Under the pieces are notes generated by a model. It was not told the origin of the DNA. It searched no databases and saw only the letters and a list, made by a program, of their open reading frames with translations. A stretch of DNA of 64,000 nt from assembly GCF_900005765.1 (NCBI RefSeq), contig NC_041692.1, positions 2,480,001 to 2,544,000 of the forward strand, in the 5' to 3' direction. Source of the stretch: Plasmodium relictum (Eukaryota > Apicomplexa > Aconoidasida > Haemosporida > Plasmodiidae). This document shows, piece after piece, positions 35,364 through 47,669 of the stretch (its first letter is position 1; every line of letters starts with the position of its first letter). The position numbers and the translations under genes were made by a program.

Positions 35364-35959
35364 AAAAATAAAAAAAAAAAAAAAAAAAAAAAAAAACCAT
35401 TAAATCATTTTTTTTTTTTAAAGATAATATATGTATTTTATAGCTTTTTTATTTAAAATGATGTAACATTATTTAGTATATTTGAATATAACTTGAATCA
35501 TTTTTTATATTTTATCAGTTGTTTTATTCTAATGCTTTATGAAAACCGATATCGTAATTTTTAATAAATAACATTTTAATTTAGTGTGTGTATATAGCCA
35601 AATTAAAGGAGAATACAAAATTTTTTTTTCTTTATCTTCTTTATTTTTAAAATAATGAATTATCTTGTATTTTTTTTTTTTTTTTTGAGTTATTTGAATA
35701 TTTAAGAAATGACAATATAGTTTTTTGTCAAATTAGAAAAATACAACAACAATTAATAGTATTTTTACCAATAATTTTTACACTATTTTAAAAAAGGAAA
35801 TAAAATAAAGATATTACTTTGAGTAATGCTCTGAAATTCTAAAATTAAACTATTAACTGAAGATTAATGAGAATTTTTTTATTAATTCACCTTAACATTT
35901 TTTGCTGAAAAAAGAAAAATTGAAATCATTTTTTTTTTTTGGTTTACTGGATAAAAACA

Positions 35960-38748
35960 ATGGAACACGCTGTAATTAAAAATTTAGCATGTAATAAAAA
36001 AAAAATTAAAATGAAAAAACTAAAAATATACATTGTCTATATATGAAATTATATGGATTATTGTGTTTAGAAGGAAAATTTATTTATATGATAAAAATTT
36101 AATTCATATATTATGGAGAAAAAAAAAAAAATGCATTACATATATATAAAATAGTATTTGATCATTATATTTTAAAAGTAATATTTATAATAAAAATTTA
36201 ATTTTACAATTAAAAAAAAAAATAAATAAATAAAATTCATATTAAAGTAGAAGATTACAAAGAGTATTATAGCAATGTAGCTATGTGTAGTAGACCAATT
36301 GAATTTGAAGGAATCGCTTGTTCAAGGAAAGCTATAGCTGTAATTTTTCTATTATGAAAAAATTATACATTTTTTTTTTAAAAGAAATATTAATATACTG
36401 AATTCTTATTTCTATAAAAATTTTACTTAGTTTCGATTATCATCCTTTGAAGGAACAATTATAGGATTAATGAAACTGGATTCTTCAAAAAAGAATCCTA
36501 AAATATATAAATTAAGAGGTAGAATTGTTAAGAAAAAACTAAAATAATAATAAAATTAAATAATAAATGAAAAAATATTTATTTATTTTATTTTTTTAAT
36601 AGGACATAAAGGAGTAATTCAAGACATTCAGTATAATCTACATTATGAAAACATAATAGCATCAACAGGAGATGGTATGAGATGAAAAATTTAATAAAAA
36701 TGTAGATTAAGATATAGCTATATTTATAAAGATGTAAAGATAAAATTTAATAAATATAATTTCTGTATTTTACAATATAAGAATAAAAAAAATATATTTT
36801 TTATATGTAGAAATTAAAAAAAAAAGTATGATAAAATGTAAAAATTTTAAGAAAAATATTACTTTTACATGAATTATTTAAAATGATTTATATAAAGATT
36901 CTTCACTATTTTGAACTTACACAAAAAAAAAAAAAAAAAAAAAAATAAAATAAAAATATAACTTAAATAAATAAAAAGTAGTGTCAATGAAAAAATTTTA
37001 ATTTTATTTCGGTCGCACATTTATTGATATAAGAATAAAAGAAAATATTTACTACACATATGTATATATTTAATGAAAATATAAAATGCTTTTGATTTAA
37101 GAAAATATTTTTTTTTATTATGTTACATAGATTAAAATGTATCGAGTATACTGCATTATTATAAATTATATATATATATTTATTCTATGCAGATGGAAGC
37201 ATATTAATATGGAATACAAATAATTTAAAAGATGAATTAACTCATTCTAGCATTTTAAATGGACATACAAAAAGATGTTCTTCCTTAGATTGGAATCCAG
37301 TCGTAAATAATACCATTGTGTCTATTGGTCAAGACCAGAAAATTATTTGTTGGGATGTAGAAAATGAAAAAAACATTTTTAGTCTGAATCTAAATAAGGC
37401 TCCGTTATGTTGTAAGTGGAATTTAGATGGTTCTTTATTATCGTATGTTGATAGCAGTACCAAATTAAGTATAATTGATGTAAGATTAAATAAAATAATA
37501 AATAGCGTAAAGTCACATAAAGATCCTAAAAAACCCAAGGTTATGTGGATTGATGGATTATCTGGAACTAAGTATAATATTATCTCAACGGGATTTAGTG
37601 TAAATCATTGCAGAGAAGTAAAATTATGGGATATAAGAAGTATAGATAATCCGATAAATGTGATTGATTTAGATTCTTTACCTTCTCCTTTATATCCTTA
37701 CTATGATGAAGGATTAGGTATTATTGTTTTATTAGGAAAAGGAGAAACTATTAATCGTTTTCTTTTTTATTCATGTGGAAACATAAAACCGTTAACAGGG
37801 ACTAGATCCCGATTTTCTCATGCAGGATTTGGTTTTTCTCCTAAAACGGAATGTATGACATCAAAATGTGAAGTTGCGAAAATATTCAAAATGGAATCTA
37901 GAACCATTTACATGAGCTCTGTTATAGTTCCTAGAAAAAATAAAGAGCAATTTCCGAGAGATTTATATCCTGACCTTATTGTAGAGCCTACTTTCACTGC
38001 AAACGAATGGATGAACTTTGTTGAAAAACCCATTTTAAGGAGACCATTTTTAGGTATTCCAAATAAAAAAGAGCAAGGATTACTCAAGAAGTGTAATAAT
38101 AATAGTAATAATAATAGTAATAATAAAAATGTTAGTTATAACTCTATTTTTACAACTATATCAGAAAAATTTAGATATTCTAACAAGTCTAACAATCATT
38201 CTTCTAGAAATTCTACTTTAAGTAAAAATAATTCCATTAAAAACTACCAAATGTCGGAAGAAAAAAATGAAAAAAAATTCAAAGCAAAAGGTATGTTTTA
38301 TAATGTTTTTAAATCTAATAAAGATAAAAAAATTGCTGATGAAAAAAATGATAGGAAAAGAAAAAGTACAGCCAACAGTAGTCTAAAAAATAGTACAACT
38401 AATAACATAGAACAGTTAAACGATCTATCAGAACGATTATCAAAAACTGAAGAAGAAAACATAGAGTTAAGAAAGTCTGTTTCAGAGTTACAAGAAAGAA
38501 TTAAAGTATTAGAACATTTTTGTTCTAGTAAAAGCGAACATTATGAAAAGGAAGAATCCCTTGAAGACATTGAAAAAAAATATCATAAACAAATTCTCAC
38601 AACGAAACAAGAAAGTACAGAAGAAAATAAGCCATTTCCATCTTCTTTGCATATAAGTGATAACAAAAAAGAAGAAAACGTAAAAAAATGTACTGATAAT
38701 TCTCTTGGAGGAGGTAAATACAAAGAAAAATTAAAAAAAAGAAATTAA
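35960..38748 (+). CDS. Coronin paralogue (5 exons, 612 aa)
   Basis: Exons 35960-35990, 36248-36339, 36431-36518, 36603-36674, 37193-38748, all GT-AG and in phase. Exon 1 gives MEHAVIKNLA, exon 2 AMCSRPIEFEGIACSRKAIA, and exons 3-5 a seven-bladed WD40 propeller (GHKGVIQDIQY, GDDGSILIWNT, NGHTKRCSSLDWNP, STGFSVNHCREVKLWD, YYDEGLGIIVLLGKGE). The coronin-specific extension follows (VPRKNKEQFPRDLYPD, EPTFTANEW), then a Ser/Asn-rich unique region and a C-terminal coiled coil (about residues 504-545). Coronins bind F-actin and, through the coiled coil, oligomerise and bundle filaments, which in Plasmodium supports motility. It is a diverged copy of the canonical coronin 5 kb downstream. Exon 1, exon 2 (92 nt in both) and their phases correspond exactly. 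It lacks the PWE motif and has Leu at the position of Arg100 of that protein. Introns 3 and 4 are not in the other copy. Confidence 0.88.
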
Positions 38749-40977
38749 ATTTTTTTTGATAAAATAATATTTAATCACGATACAGGAAATAATAATAATT
38801 AGAAAATATCACAAAATTAAAAAAAAAAATTAATAGAATGAAAAACAAAAAAATAATTTATAAGAAAATATTGGTTTTTTGTAATTTATATAAAATAAAT
38901 AGTTATATAAAATAAAGAGAAAATCATAGTAAAATGAAAAGACATACTTTAATAAGTATATATAAACTAAAAAAATGATATTGAATATAATAAATATAAT
39001 CAAAAATATATAAAAAAAATTTTATAATTTAAAGGAGAAATAATGTAGACAAATTCATAATTTTTAGATCTATTATATGTGTAGTGAAATAAATAAAAAA
39101 TTTTAGGTAGAAGGATAAAAAAAAATTAGGATAAATGATAATTAACTTTTAAAAATAATTATAAAATCATTAAAATTAAATTTTATATAAAAAAAATAAA
39201 ATACATATATATATTTGTTGATATATTTTTAGAAATAGTTTTGAGTTTTTTTTGCTTATGTATTTTAACAGAAACATAACATCTACATAAATACATAAAA
39301 GATAAAAAAAAAATATGAGTTTTTTTTTGTTTTTTTATTTTTTAATATATATTTTTTTTTAAACTTTTACATATACTTTCCTTTTTTTATATATTTTTTT
39401 TTTTTTATTATGAATACATATTTAAAACTTTATAGATGGATTTATTGTTGTTTATAAACTTTTTTAATTTTATATATTTTTTATTATTTATACATATTAT
39501 AATTATAAAATCAAAATTATTCTGTGGATTATTTTTTTTTATATTTTAGTAAAAAAAGGAAAAAAAGAATTATAATTTAATTTTTTTTTTTATTATTAAT
39601 TTAAAATTATACCTAAATCTTTGGTTTTTATTCTTCTTTTTTCTTTATAAGGAAACAGTTAACTTTTTGATCTTACATAGAAATGATAAAAATATATCAC
39701 ATAAATAATTATTTACATACAGTGACTTTAAAAAATTATATTAATAAAAAAAAATTGTTCATAACTTATATATTTCTTGATTATATTAATATAGATACAT
39801 AGTTTTAAAAAAAAAAAAAAATATGCAAAATGTTTAGAAAAAATTAAAGATATGTGTCTTATATTATTCCGGTACCTATAAATCATAAGATATCAGAAGA
39901 TGATTATACAAAAAAAAAAAAAAACATTAAGTTTTTTTTTATATTGATAACTATATAAAAAAAGTAATTCTTAATAATTTATACTTTTTCATCTTTTGTT
40001 ACATAAAAGATTAATATTTATGTTAACGGAATAATCAAAAGTTTAAGATTAATTTTTTACTTTTTTTATACATACACAAGAGATGTATTATAAAATATAG
40101 TGCAATATATATATATTCTATAAACTATAAATAAATATTAAAAATTTGGTTTGAGATTTTCTTTTTTCTTTTTACATTTTTAATCACAATTTTTTACAAT
40201 AATCAAAAGGTTTTTTTTAAAACTCTAAATATTTTAATTTTTTAGTTTTTATATTTGCAAAACTTATATAACGTACAAATAAAAATTAAAATTTTTCTTT
40301 TGCTGTATCATTGTGTACATATATATTTCTTGTTTTCTTCAATATTTAATAAATTTAATCTTCGAATTCTAAAATATTTATTAAAAATATATATTATTTT
40401 TTATTTATATTAAATAATATGTAAACAACTATTCGTTTTTTTTGGTAAATACTAACAAAAATTACGAGTAAAAATACTTATACAGGAAAAAAAAAAAATA
40501 TAATTGGTTTATCATATATTTGTTTTATTTATAAATGTTTATAAACATTTAATAGTTTTAAAGTATATTTTCTTTAAAATTACATTAAAAAATATTCTAC
40601 AATATAATTTTTTATGAAAATTTTTTTTCGCTATGTTTAAGCTAGCATTAATTTTATTTTAATTTATTTTTTTTTTTTTTTTCTAAATGTTAAAGTTTTT
40701 TTAATTTTTGTAAAATTCTTCTTTTCTTCTTTTTAATTTAAAATGAGTTTTTTTTCTTTTTTATGAAATTCTACTTTTTTCATTTTTCATGGTTTTAACG
40801 TAAAACATATTTTTTTAATCTTGAATTTTAGTTAAAAGAGTGCACGAATTTTTTTTTATTAAAACTACTCATTTTTAAGAATCATTGTAGTTTTCAAATC
40901 CTTAACTTTTTTATTTTTTTTTATAAAATGAACTAAAAAATTACACAAATTATTTGAAATATATATTTAAGAACTAG
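38749..40977. other. Intergenic region after the coronin paralogue
   Basis: This 2.2-kb spacer between same-strand genes has A-rich sequence first, T-rich tracts later, and a perfect 20-bp palindrome at 40532-40551. No coding region is seen. It holds the 3' UTR of the coronin paralogue and the promoter of the small membrane-protein gene. Confidence 0.6.
40532..40551. other. 20-bp perfect palindrome
   Basis: TAAATGTTTATAAACATTTA equals its own reverse complement. It lies 427 bases upstream of the start codon at 40978. It contains TGTTTA half-sites. It could be a protein-binding site, but palindromes of this length can arise by chance in DNA this AT-rich. Confidence 0.6.
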
Positions 40978-42044
40978 ATGGGAAAAAAAAGTGATAACTT
41001 ATATGAAAAAAATTCTGATTCGTCCAAGAAAACAAGAAGTACCAATTTGGAAACCCAAATTTCTTGTGACAAGCAAAATTCAGAAATTTCTTGTGATAAA
41101 AACAGACATATTTTTAAATACAACGAAAGATATATAAAAAAAAAAAATAATAAAATTTATAACTACTCTAAAAAAATTTTTAGCTCAATTAGTAATATTT
41201 TTTTATCTTTATTGAAATTATATAATTAATTTACATATGCATTATATATATATAAATATATATATACAGAGAAAGAGGTGTCTATAATTTTTTACAAATT
41301 GAAAATGTATTTTTTTTTTTTTTTTTTTTGAATTATAGTTACCTCAAGAAATTACATTAACAGTTTATTTATATTAAATTTTCTTAAATATTTTCTATAT
41401 ATTTGTCTTATGTATTTTATGTTATGTATTTATCTAAAATTTATCATAATATAAAGTTTTATTTCTGTTATGTTCTTTTGTATAGTTAATTTTCCCTTTA
41501 TAACTTCATTTTTTATATTTTCTATTATTGTATCTTTTTTACAAAATTTTTTAAGTTAAAAATATATCACCTTTTTGAAAATTTATATTTTTATGTTATG
41601 AAAACTATGTCTTTATATTAGCTTTTTTTTTTTACATTTTAATTGTTTCTACATACAAAAAAAAAATGTTTTCATATTTTTGAATATTATTCTTATATAT
41701 ATACATTTATTTTTTTTTTTTTTATTTTAATTTTTAGATTATATTTTTTGTATATTAGGAATTATATGCGCTTGGGGAGCTATAGTAATATAATATATAT
41801 ATATAAATTATTACATTTATTAATTGAAAATATATTTTAATGCAATATTTTTTATTTCATTTTTATATAATAATAACATTATATCTTATTTTTATAAAAG
41901 GATTCGTTGGTTGATGTGATATCAGGAAAACATGTATATATTTCTCTTATTTGTTATTCGGTAGTGCTTTTGGTAGCATTTATTTTTTTAACTTTATACA
42001 TTTGTTTTATAGATAGGAATTATAAACCCCATGAACTTTTTTAG
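40978..42044 (+). CDS. Small membrane protein with two transmembrane helices (3 exons, 134 aa)
   Basis: Exons 40978-41191, 41738-41784, 41901-42044. Both introns are GT-AG, phases 1 and 0 match, and the joined frame is open to a TAG. Residues 1-65 are hydrophilic, basic and Ser/Lys/Asn-rich with two similar ISCDK motifs (TQISCDKQNS, SEISCDKNRH). Two hydrophobic segments follow: INYIFCILGIICAWGAI (about 71-87), created only by splicing exon 1 to exon 2, and YISLICYSVVLLVAFIFLTL (about 99-118). The tail is short (DRNYKPHELF). There is no signal peptide, so the N-terminus is probably cytosolic. I do not recognise the family. That splicing rebuilds a continuous helix and a plausible C-terminus is the main support. 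It sits between the two coronin genes on the same strand. Confidence 0.7.
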
Positions 42045-43151
42045 CTTTATTATCAAATCATTCCAATTTTTTTTTATTTAAATAAAAAAATTAAAATTAA
42101 TAAAAAATACAAATATTAATAATACGTGCAGATACCTTTTCTTTTTTTTTTTTTTTTACTTACGTGAATAAGCATGGAAAAAGAACATATGATATTTTAT
42201 ATTAAGATATAAACACTTATCTTTTATTTAAAAAAATATTATAAAATAAATAAATATAAAACTAAAAGAAAATAATATTTCACAATTAATTTTATTTTTA
42301 TTTGGTATATCTGTAAAATAAAATAATATTAAGATAAAAAGTTAGAAAAACTAAAATTTATTTTTTTTTGTGCTTCAGTTAATTTTTTTTTTTCTTTTAT
42401 TAATCTGTTGTGTTGAAAATAAAATAAAAAAAAGGAAAACTTTTTTTATATGTGTTAAATGAAAAAAAAATAGATACTTATGTTCCTTTTTTATAATTTT
42501 TTTTTTAGCTTGCATGGAGTTATAAAAGCTTAAAAATAAAAAAGTATTTATATATATGCTAAAATCAATTATGTGTGTAAGCTTTGGTTTTTTAATTTTT
42601 ATTTATATATATTAGTTGTATAAAGAAAAAAAAAAAAACCTAAATTTTATTCTGAATTATTAGTAATTCCTATATAAAAATATATTTTTAATTAAAACTA
42701 AAAGAAGAAAAGATTAGAGCAAATAAATGATTATCAGACTTTAGAATTTTAAAAGAGCTTTTAATTAGCTTATATATATATAATTAGATGAGCAAAAAAT
42801 AATTTTTTCTTTATTTTCGATATACTTTTAATAAATGAGTTCTATGTAACAAGAAACAAATATTTAATACAATAATGATGTATATATTAACATAGATATG
42901 TTCTGTCTTTTTTTTTTTTTTTTTTTTTTGTCGCTGTAATAATACTTCTGTTTTTTTAAGAATATATAACAATAGAAAAAGATAAAATATTCATAATTTA
43001 AGTTGCATTTTTTTTTTTCGCCCATTTGTATTTATTTGTTCTTTTAACATATAAAACTTGTTTATGGCATGGTTAAGAAAGAAAATATAATTTTTTTTTT
43101 TTTTTAACAACACAGATTACTTTAATGTACAAAAAACTACTTTAGAAAAAA
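42045..43151. other. Intergenic region before coronin
   Basis: A 1.1-kb same-strand spacer of A/T tracts (a T tract near 42910-42929) with no coding signal. It should include the coronin promoter. Confidence 0.6.
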
Positions 43152-43376
43152 ATGAATAACACTCCACATATAAAAAATTTATACTGTAAGAAAATAAAAA
43201 ATACATATAATAATATGTTCATTTTTTCTATGGATAAATTTTTTGGATAAATATGTACTTATAAATCTCTTTAATAATAACGTTACAACGAAATTTAAAT
43301 AAAAATTGAAATAGAATGAAAATTAAATATATTATATAATAACAAATTTCTTTTTAATATTTATGTATATTTAATA

Positions 43377-43437
<61 letters not shown>

Positions 43438-45448
43438 TGTATGTATGATTATGTTATTTTAAAAATGAAGCTTTTTTAAAATAATTTAAAAAAAATTTTT
43501 TTTTAGCGGAGCCTTCGAATAAATTATTCGGAGATTTAAGAATCTGCACAAGAGCTATGGAATCGTGTGGTATAGCATGTAGTACCGTGTATTTAGCGGT
43601 ATAGAATATATTTAAAAGAAATAATGAGATAAATTGTCTAAAAATAATAAAGAGAAATAAAAAATAATTTTATAAGATATAAAAATTTTTTTTTTTAAAT
43701 CAATAATCTTAATAAAAAGTTAACAAAAATGCACTAGAAAATATAAAATTTATATCTTATTTTTTAAATAAAAAAAAAATTCATATATATATATATATAT
43801 GTACTTGTAATTTGTTTATGGGCATATTCAAAATTTTTTTTTTTTTTTGAAGACACCATGGGAAGTTGAAGGAGGAGGAATGCTTGGGGTTATTAAACTA
43901 AAGGATCAAATAAGAAATCCTCCAATAATAAAAATGAAAGGTCATACAGCTAATATTCTAGACTTAACATTTAATCCGTGCTATAATCAAATTATTGCTT
44001 CAAGTTCAGAAGATTTAACTGTTAGAATTTGGGAGATACCACATGAAGATGAAGATATAAAAGAGATTACGAATCCTGCTTGTATTTTAAAAGGACATAA
44101 AAAAAAAGTTTCAATTATTGATTGGAATCCCATTAGTTATTATATTTTAGCTTCTACAGCTTTTGATTCATTTTTAAATATTTGGGATATAGATAATGAA
44201 AAGAAAGCTTTTCAAATAAGTATGCCTAAAAAATTGACTTCCTTAAAATGGAATACTAAAGGAAATTTGTTAAGTGGCACGTGCCTTAATAAAAATCTAC
44301 ATATTATAGATCCTAGAAAAAAAGAAATTTGTTACAGTTTTAGTGTGCATAATGGAGGTAAAAGTGCAAAAAGCATATGGATTGATGGCTTATGTGGAGA
44401 TGATAATTGCGTTTTAAGTACTGGTTTTTCAAAAAATAATATGAGAGAAATAAAATTATGGGATCTTAAAAATACAACAACTCCTCTTACTTCTATATCT
44501 CTAGATAACGCATCTGCACCTTTGCTTCCTTTTTATGATGAAAACTTAGGAATTGTTTACTTAATTGGGAAAGGTGATGGAAACTGTAGATATTATCAAT
44601 ATTCACAGGGTAATATACATAAAGTAGATGAATATAAATCAAATTTACCCTTTAGATCATTTGGATTTTTACCAAAACAAATGTGTGATATATATAGATG
44701 TGAACTTGGAAGGGTTTATAAAAATGAAAACAATAACACTATAAGACCTATATCTTTTATTGTTCCTAGGAAAAATTCTTCTATTTTTCAAAAAGACTTA
44801 TATCCTCCTATAATTGTGCATAATCCTGAATATGATTCAAAGAATTGGGTAGATGGAGTAGATTTAGATATTAAAAGAATTGGAATAAACGAATTGACAA
44901 ATGATGACTTAAAAATTACTAAAATGTTTAAAAGTATTCCTAAATCATTTAAAAGTATTATTATACAAGACCCCATAGCAAGCAAAAAAAGTTCCATTAT
45001 TAGACAATTCACGCAAAGGATAACCTTTTTTAAAAAGAATAACGAAGACAATAATTCATTAGAAAGCTTCAGTGGTGGTATAAGTATTCATAACAACAGT
45101 TGTAAAGAAGATGATTTATCAAAAATTGAAAAGGAAAATCAGTTTTATCGTGAGGAGTATGAAAAAAATAAGAAATATATCGAATATCTTGAAAATACCA
45201 TAAGTGATCTTAAAAAGCAAGTTAAAAATAAAGAAGAAAATACTAATCAAAATGAAAAAGGAAACAAAATTAAAAATAATCTTAATAAATTTTTTGGAAA
45301 TGTTAAGCATATTAAATTATGTAAAAAAAGAAATAAATATGTTAATGAGGATAATAAAGAAATTTCTAACGAAAATGAAATGGGAGAAGCAGTGGGATAT
45401 GAAAAAGTGGAGCAATGTACATATGAAAATAAGGAAATAGTTGAGTAA
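43152..45448 (+). CDS. Coronin, actin-binding WD40 protein (3 exons, 573 aa)
   Basis: Exons 43152-43185, 43507-43598, 43853-45448. Phases are 1 then 0. The N-terminus reads MNNTPHIKNLYSEPSNKLFG, then GDLRICTRAMESCGIACS and the coronin hallmark PWEVEGGG. A seven-bladed propeller follows (GHTANILDLTFNP, SSEDLTVRIWEIP, GHKKKVSIIDWNP, FDSFLNIWDID, STGFSKNNMREIKLWDLK, YDENLGIVYLIGKGDGN), then the conserved coronin extension (RPISFIVPRKNSSIFQKDLY), a unique Lys/Ser region and a C-terminal coiled coil (about residues 464-500). Known role of Plasmodium coronin: binds and organises F-actin and assists motility. Gly50, Arg100 and Glu107 fall at exactly the residue numbers of P. falciparum coronin sites linked to reduced artemisinin susceptibility (G50E, R100K, E107V), so this copy is the orthologue and is wild type there. 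Intron 1 contains a 51-base AT repeat. Confidence 0.95.
43380..43430. repeat. (AT)n microsatellite in coronin intron 1
   Basis: An uninterrupted TA alternation of about 51 bases, continuing into ATATGTATGTATG. It lies wholly inside intron 1 of the coronin gene (43186-43506), 76 bases before the acceptor. Confidence 0.95.
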
Positions 45449-46326
45449 ATAGAATATATACATTTATATACCCATATTTGTGAATATGTAGAATAAATAA
45501 AGGGTAAATAATTAAATGAAATTATAATAAAAAAAAAAATAGAAAAGGCATTAAAAGTTATCTTTCATCATCTTAATTATTTCTTTTATAATATAAAGTA
45601 ATATTTATTATTATATATTTAAATATGTTTAATTTATTTTCTCTTATTTTATTTATTTTTTTTTTCTTTTATAAAAAAAAATATATTTATTAATTCTTCT
45701 TGAATTGTTTAATTTTTTTTTTAGTTAAAATTAAATTCATGTATACACATATTCTAAGTATTAATCTAATATTTTTTAATCATATACATATTTTCAAGGC
45801 AATTTCAAAAATTTTGGACTTTTTTTTTTTTTTTTTGTCTTAATTACTAGATATTAAATATTATACTTATTCATTTAAAAAAATTTTTTTTTTTCTTTAA
45901 TGACACAATATATTATAATCTATATAATTGTCAATAGTATATATTTTAATTTGTATTATTGATGCATTTTTTTTTTTTTCTTTTTTATATTTTCATTAGA
46001 ATAAACCATATTAATTAAGAAATTTGTTGAATAATTTTTTATAGATAATGCAGTCATTTTTTTTTATAACTTGTGCATACACTCAAACGCACACTCGCAC
46101 ACTCATACCAACATGTATATATATAAAATAATGAAACAAATTAAATTCTTTTTATTTTCTTTTTTTAAATAATAGCATAGTAGATATAAAAAAAAAAATA
46201 GTAATATGTACATATAAAAAAAAAAAAAAAAAAAATGAACAATATATTAATTAAAAACAAAAATAACAGAAAGTTTTTATTTATTTAAATAAAGATTCAT
46301 TACTTTATATTTAAAAAATTTAATAT
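45449..46326. other. Convergent intergenic region (coronin / thymidylate kinase)
   Basis: A 0.88-kb stretch with the 3' ends of two facing genes. It is A/T-tract rich. A CA-rich patch near 46078-46112 (CACTCAAACGCACACTCGCA) is the only compositional oddity. No gene is seen. Confidence 0.6.
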
Positions 46327-47669
46327 TTATGACCACAAAAACTTAAAATGTTGTTCTTTAACTGTTTTTAATTTCTTTATATATTTTATTATGTCATTAT
46401 GTATTTCCTAAATTATTTAAAAATTAAAATAGTTAAGTGATATTTTTTAAAATATAAGTTATGAAAAAAATATAATAAATAATATCGATATATATTGTGA
46501 AAGGTTTCACATTTTATTAAAATTTTTTTTTTTTTTGTTACATTAATATTTTTGGTAGCATCAATGTTTGTCCAATAATCTTCCTTTGAAAAATGTTTAT
46601 AAGTTTCATAAATTCTTTTTTGAACATCTATTTTCTCATATATTTCTTCACCTTTGAATTTTTTTTATATTAAAAAATAAAATAAATTTAAAAAAAGTGT
46701 TAAATATAATTTTATAATAATTTATTATAGAATATTTATAATTAATTCCTAAATAATAATAAAATTTTATTTTATGTAACCATATTCGGATCTATTTTGA
46801 GCATAATTAGGTGGAACATCTAAATAAAAAACAATATCAGGCTTTATTAAACCTTGATCCGGATTCATACACCAATTTTTTGTTAAATTCTTAAAATTAA
46901 AAATAATAAATATGTAAATAAGTATACAGAATAATCAAAATAAAATAAAATAGTTGTATTAATATATAAAACCAGAGCTCCAGAAGAATAAGCTACTCCT
47001 GAATATGCGTACCTATCACAAATGACCCATACGCCTTTTAGCAATAAATTTTTAATCTCATTCCTAATATATTTATAAAAAGAAAAAAGAAAATTATTTT
47101 TAATTCAACTATATATATATATTTATAGTTTTATAGAAATAATAGAAAGAAAAAAAAAATTAATATTTTATGACATTAATTCCCATCTGTTTGCTGAGAA
47201 TAGTAAATGAATTGTTTCATTTGGCATACTACTTTCCATTTTTAAATACTTTGCAATTATTTGCCCAATAGGTGTTTCTCTGTCTTAAATAATTTATTTG
47301 TTATGTTTTTATTTTTATGTTAAAATAACTTAATATAAAAAGATTTTAATTATATATTTTTTTATTTTAAATGACATACTTGGGAAACAAAGATGCTTAA
47401 CTTCAATATTTTCATTTTTCAAATACTCAACTAACAATTTTGACTGTGTTGACTTGCCGGACCTGATAATATGTTTTAATAATTTTTACTTTTTTAGTTA
47501 GAAATCATAAAAATATTCATATTAACAGTATAATTATATTTTTTATATTTATTTTTTTAAAAGATTTTTATTTTTTTTATCTTCATTTTTAGAGAGAAGC
47601 ATTTTAGCATTCCAACCTATCGAGTCCTTCCAAGACTATAAATTTTCCAATTTTTTTTGAATGACTCAT
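46327..47669 (-). CDS. TMK: Thymidylate kinase (7 exons, 211 aa)
   Basis: Exons on the minus strand: 47617-47669, 47380-47462, 47175-47283, 46973-47063, 46781-46889, 46542-46651, 46327-46407. All introns are GT-AG with consistent phase, and no exon alone would be found by an ORF search. The product begins MSHSKKIGKFIVLEGLDRSG and carries the P-loop EGLDRSGKSTQ (residues 14-24, split by intron 1), HLCFPNRETPIGQ, HLLFSANRWEL, the catalytic CDRYAYSGVAYSSGAL, WCMNPDQGLIKPDIVFYLDV and the end FKFLWS. The enzyme phosphorylates dTMP to dTDP (the Plasmodium enzyme also accepts dGMP) and is essential because the parasite makes pyrimidines de novo. Length and every motif match Plasmodium TMK (210 aa in P. 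falciparum). Confidence 0.96.

Larger units (their letters stand above)
33239..35959. promoter_or_regulatory. Divergent intergenic region (CS protein / coronin paralogue), with assembly gap
   Basis: This 2.7-kb region should contain the promoters of both flanking genes. It has many A/T tracts, TA runs near 33590 and 33970, a possible small frame at 34286-34471, and the N run at 35064-35363. No defined regulatory motif can be supported. Confidence 0.55.

Noticed and set aside
35011-35456. Frames running through the N gap on both strands
   Set aside because: They exist only because N was translated as unknown residues and homopolymers as Lys/Phe.
38749-40977. Possible centromere, because the spacer is extremely AT-rich
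   Set aside because: Plasmodium centromeres are larger (about 2 kb or more) with internal tandem repeats; none seen here, and other spacers look alike.
46078-46112. CA-rich patch considered as a small RNA or telomere-like repeat
   Set aside because: Only about 35 bases, no TT(T/C)AGGG-type unit, no box motifs or stem structure visible.
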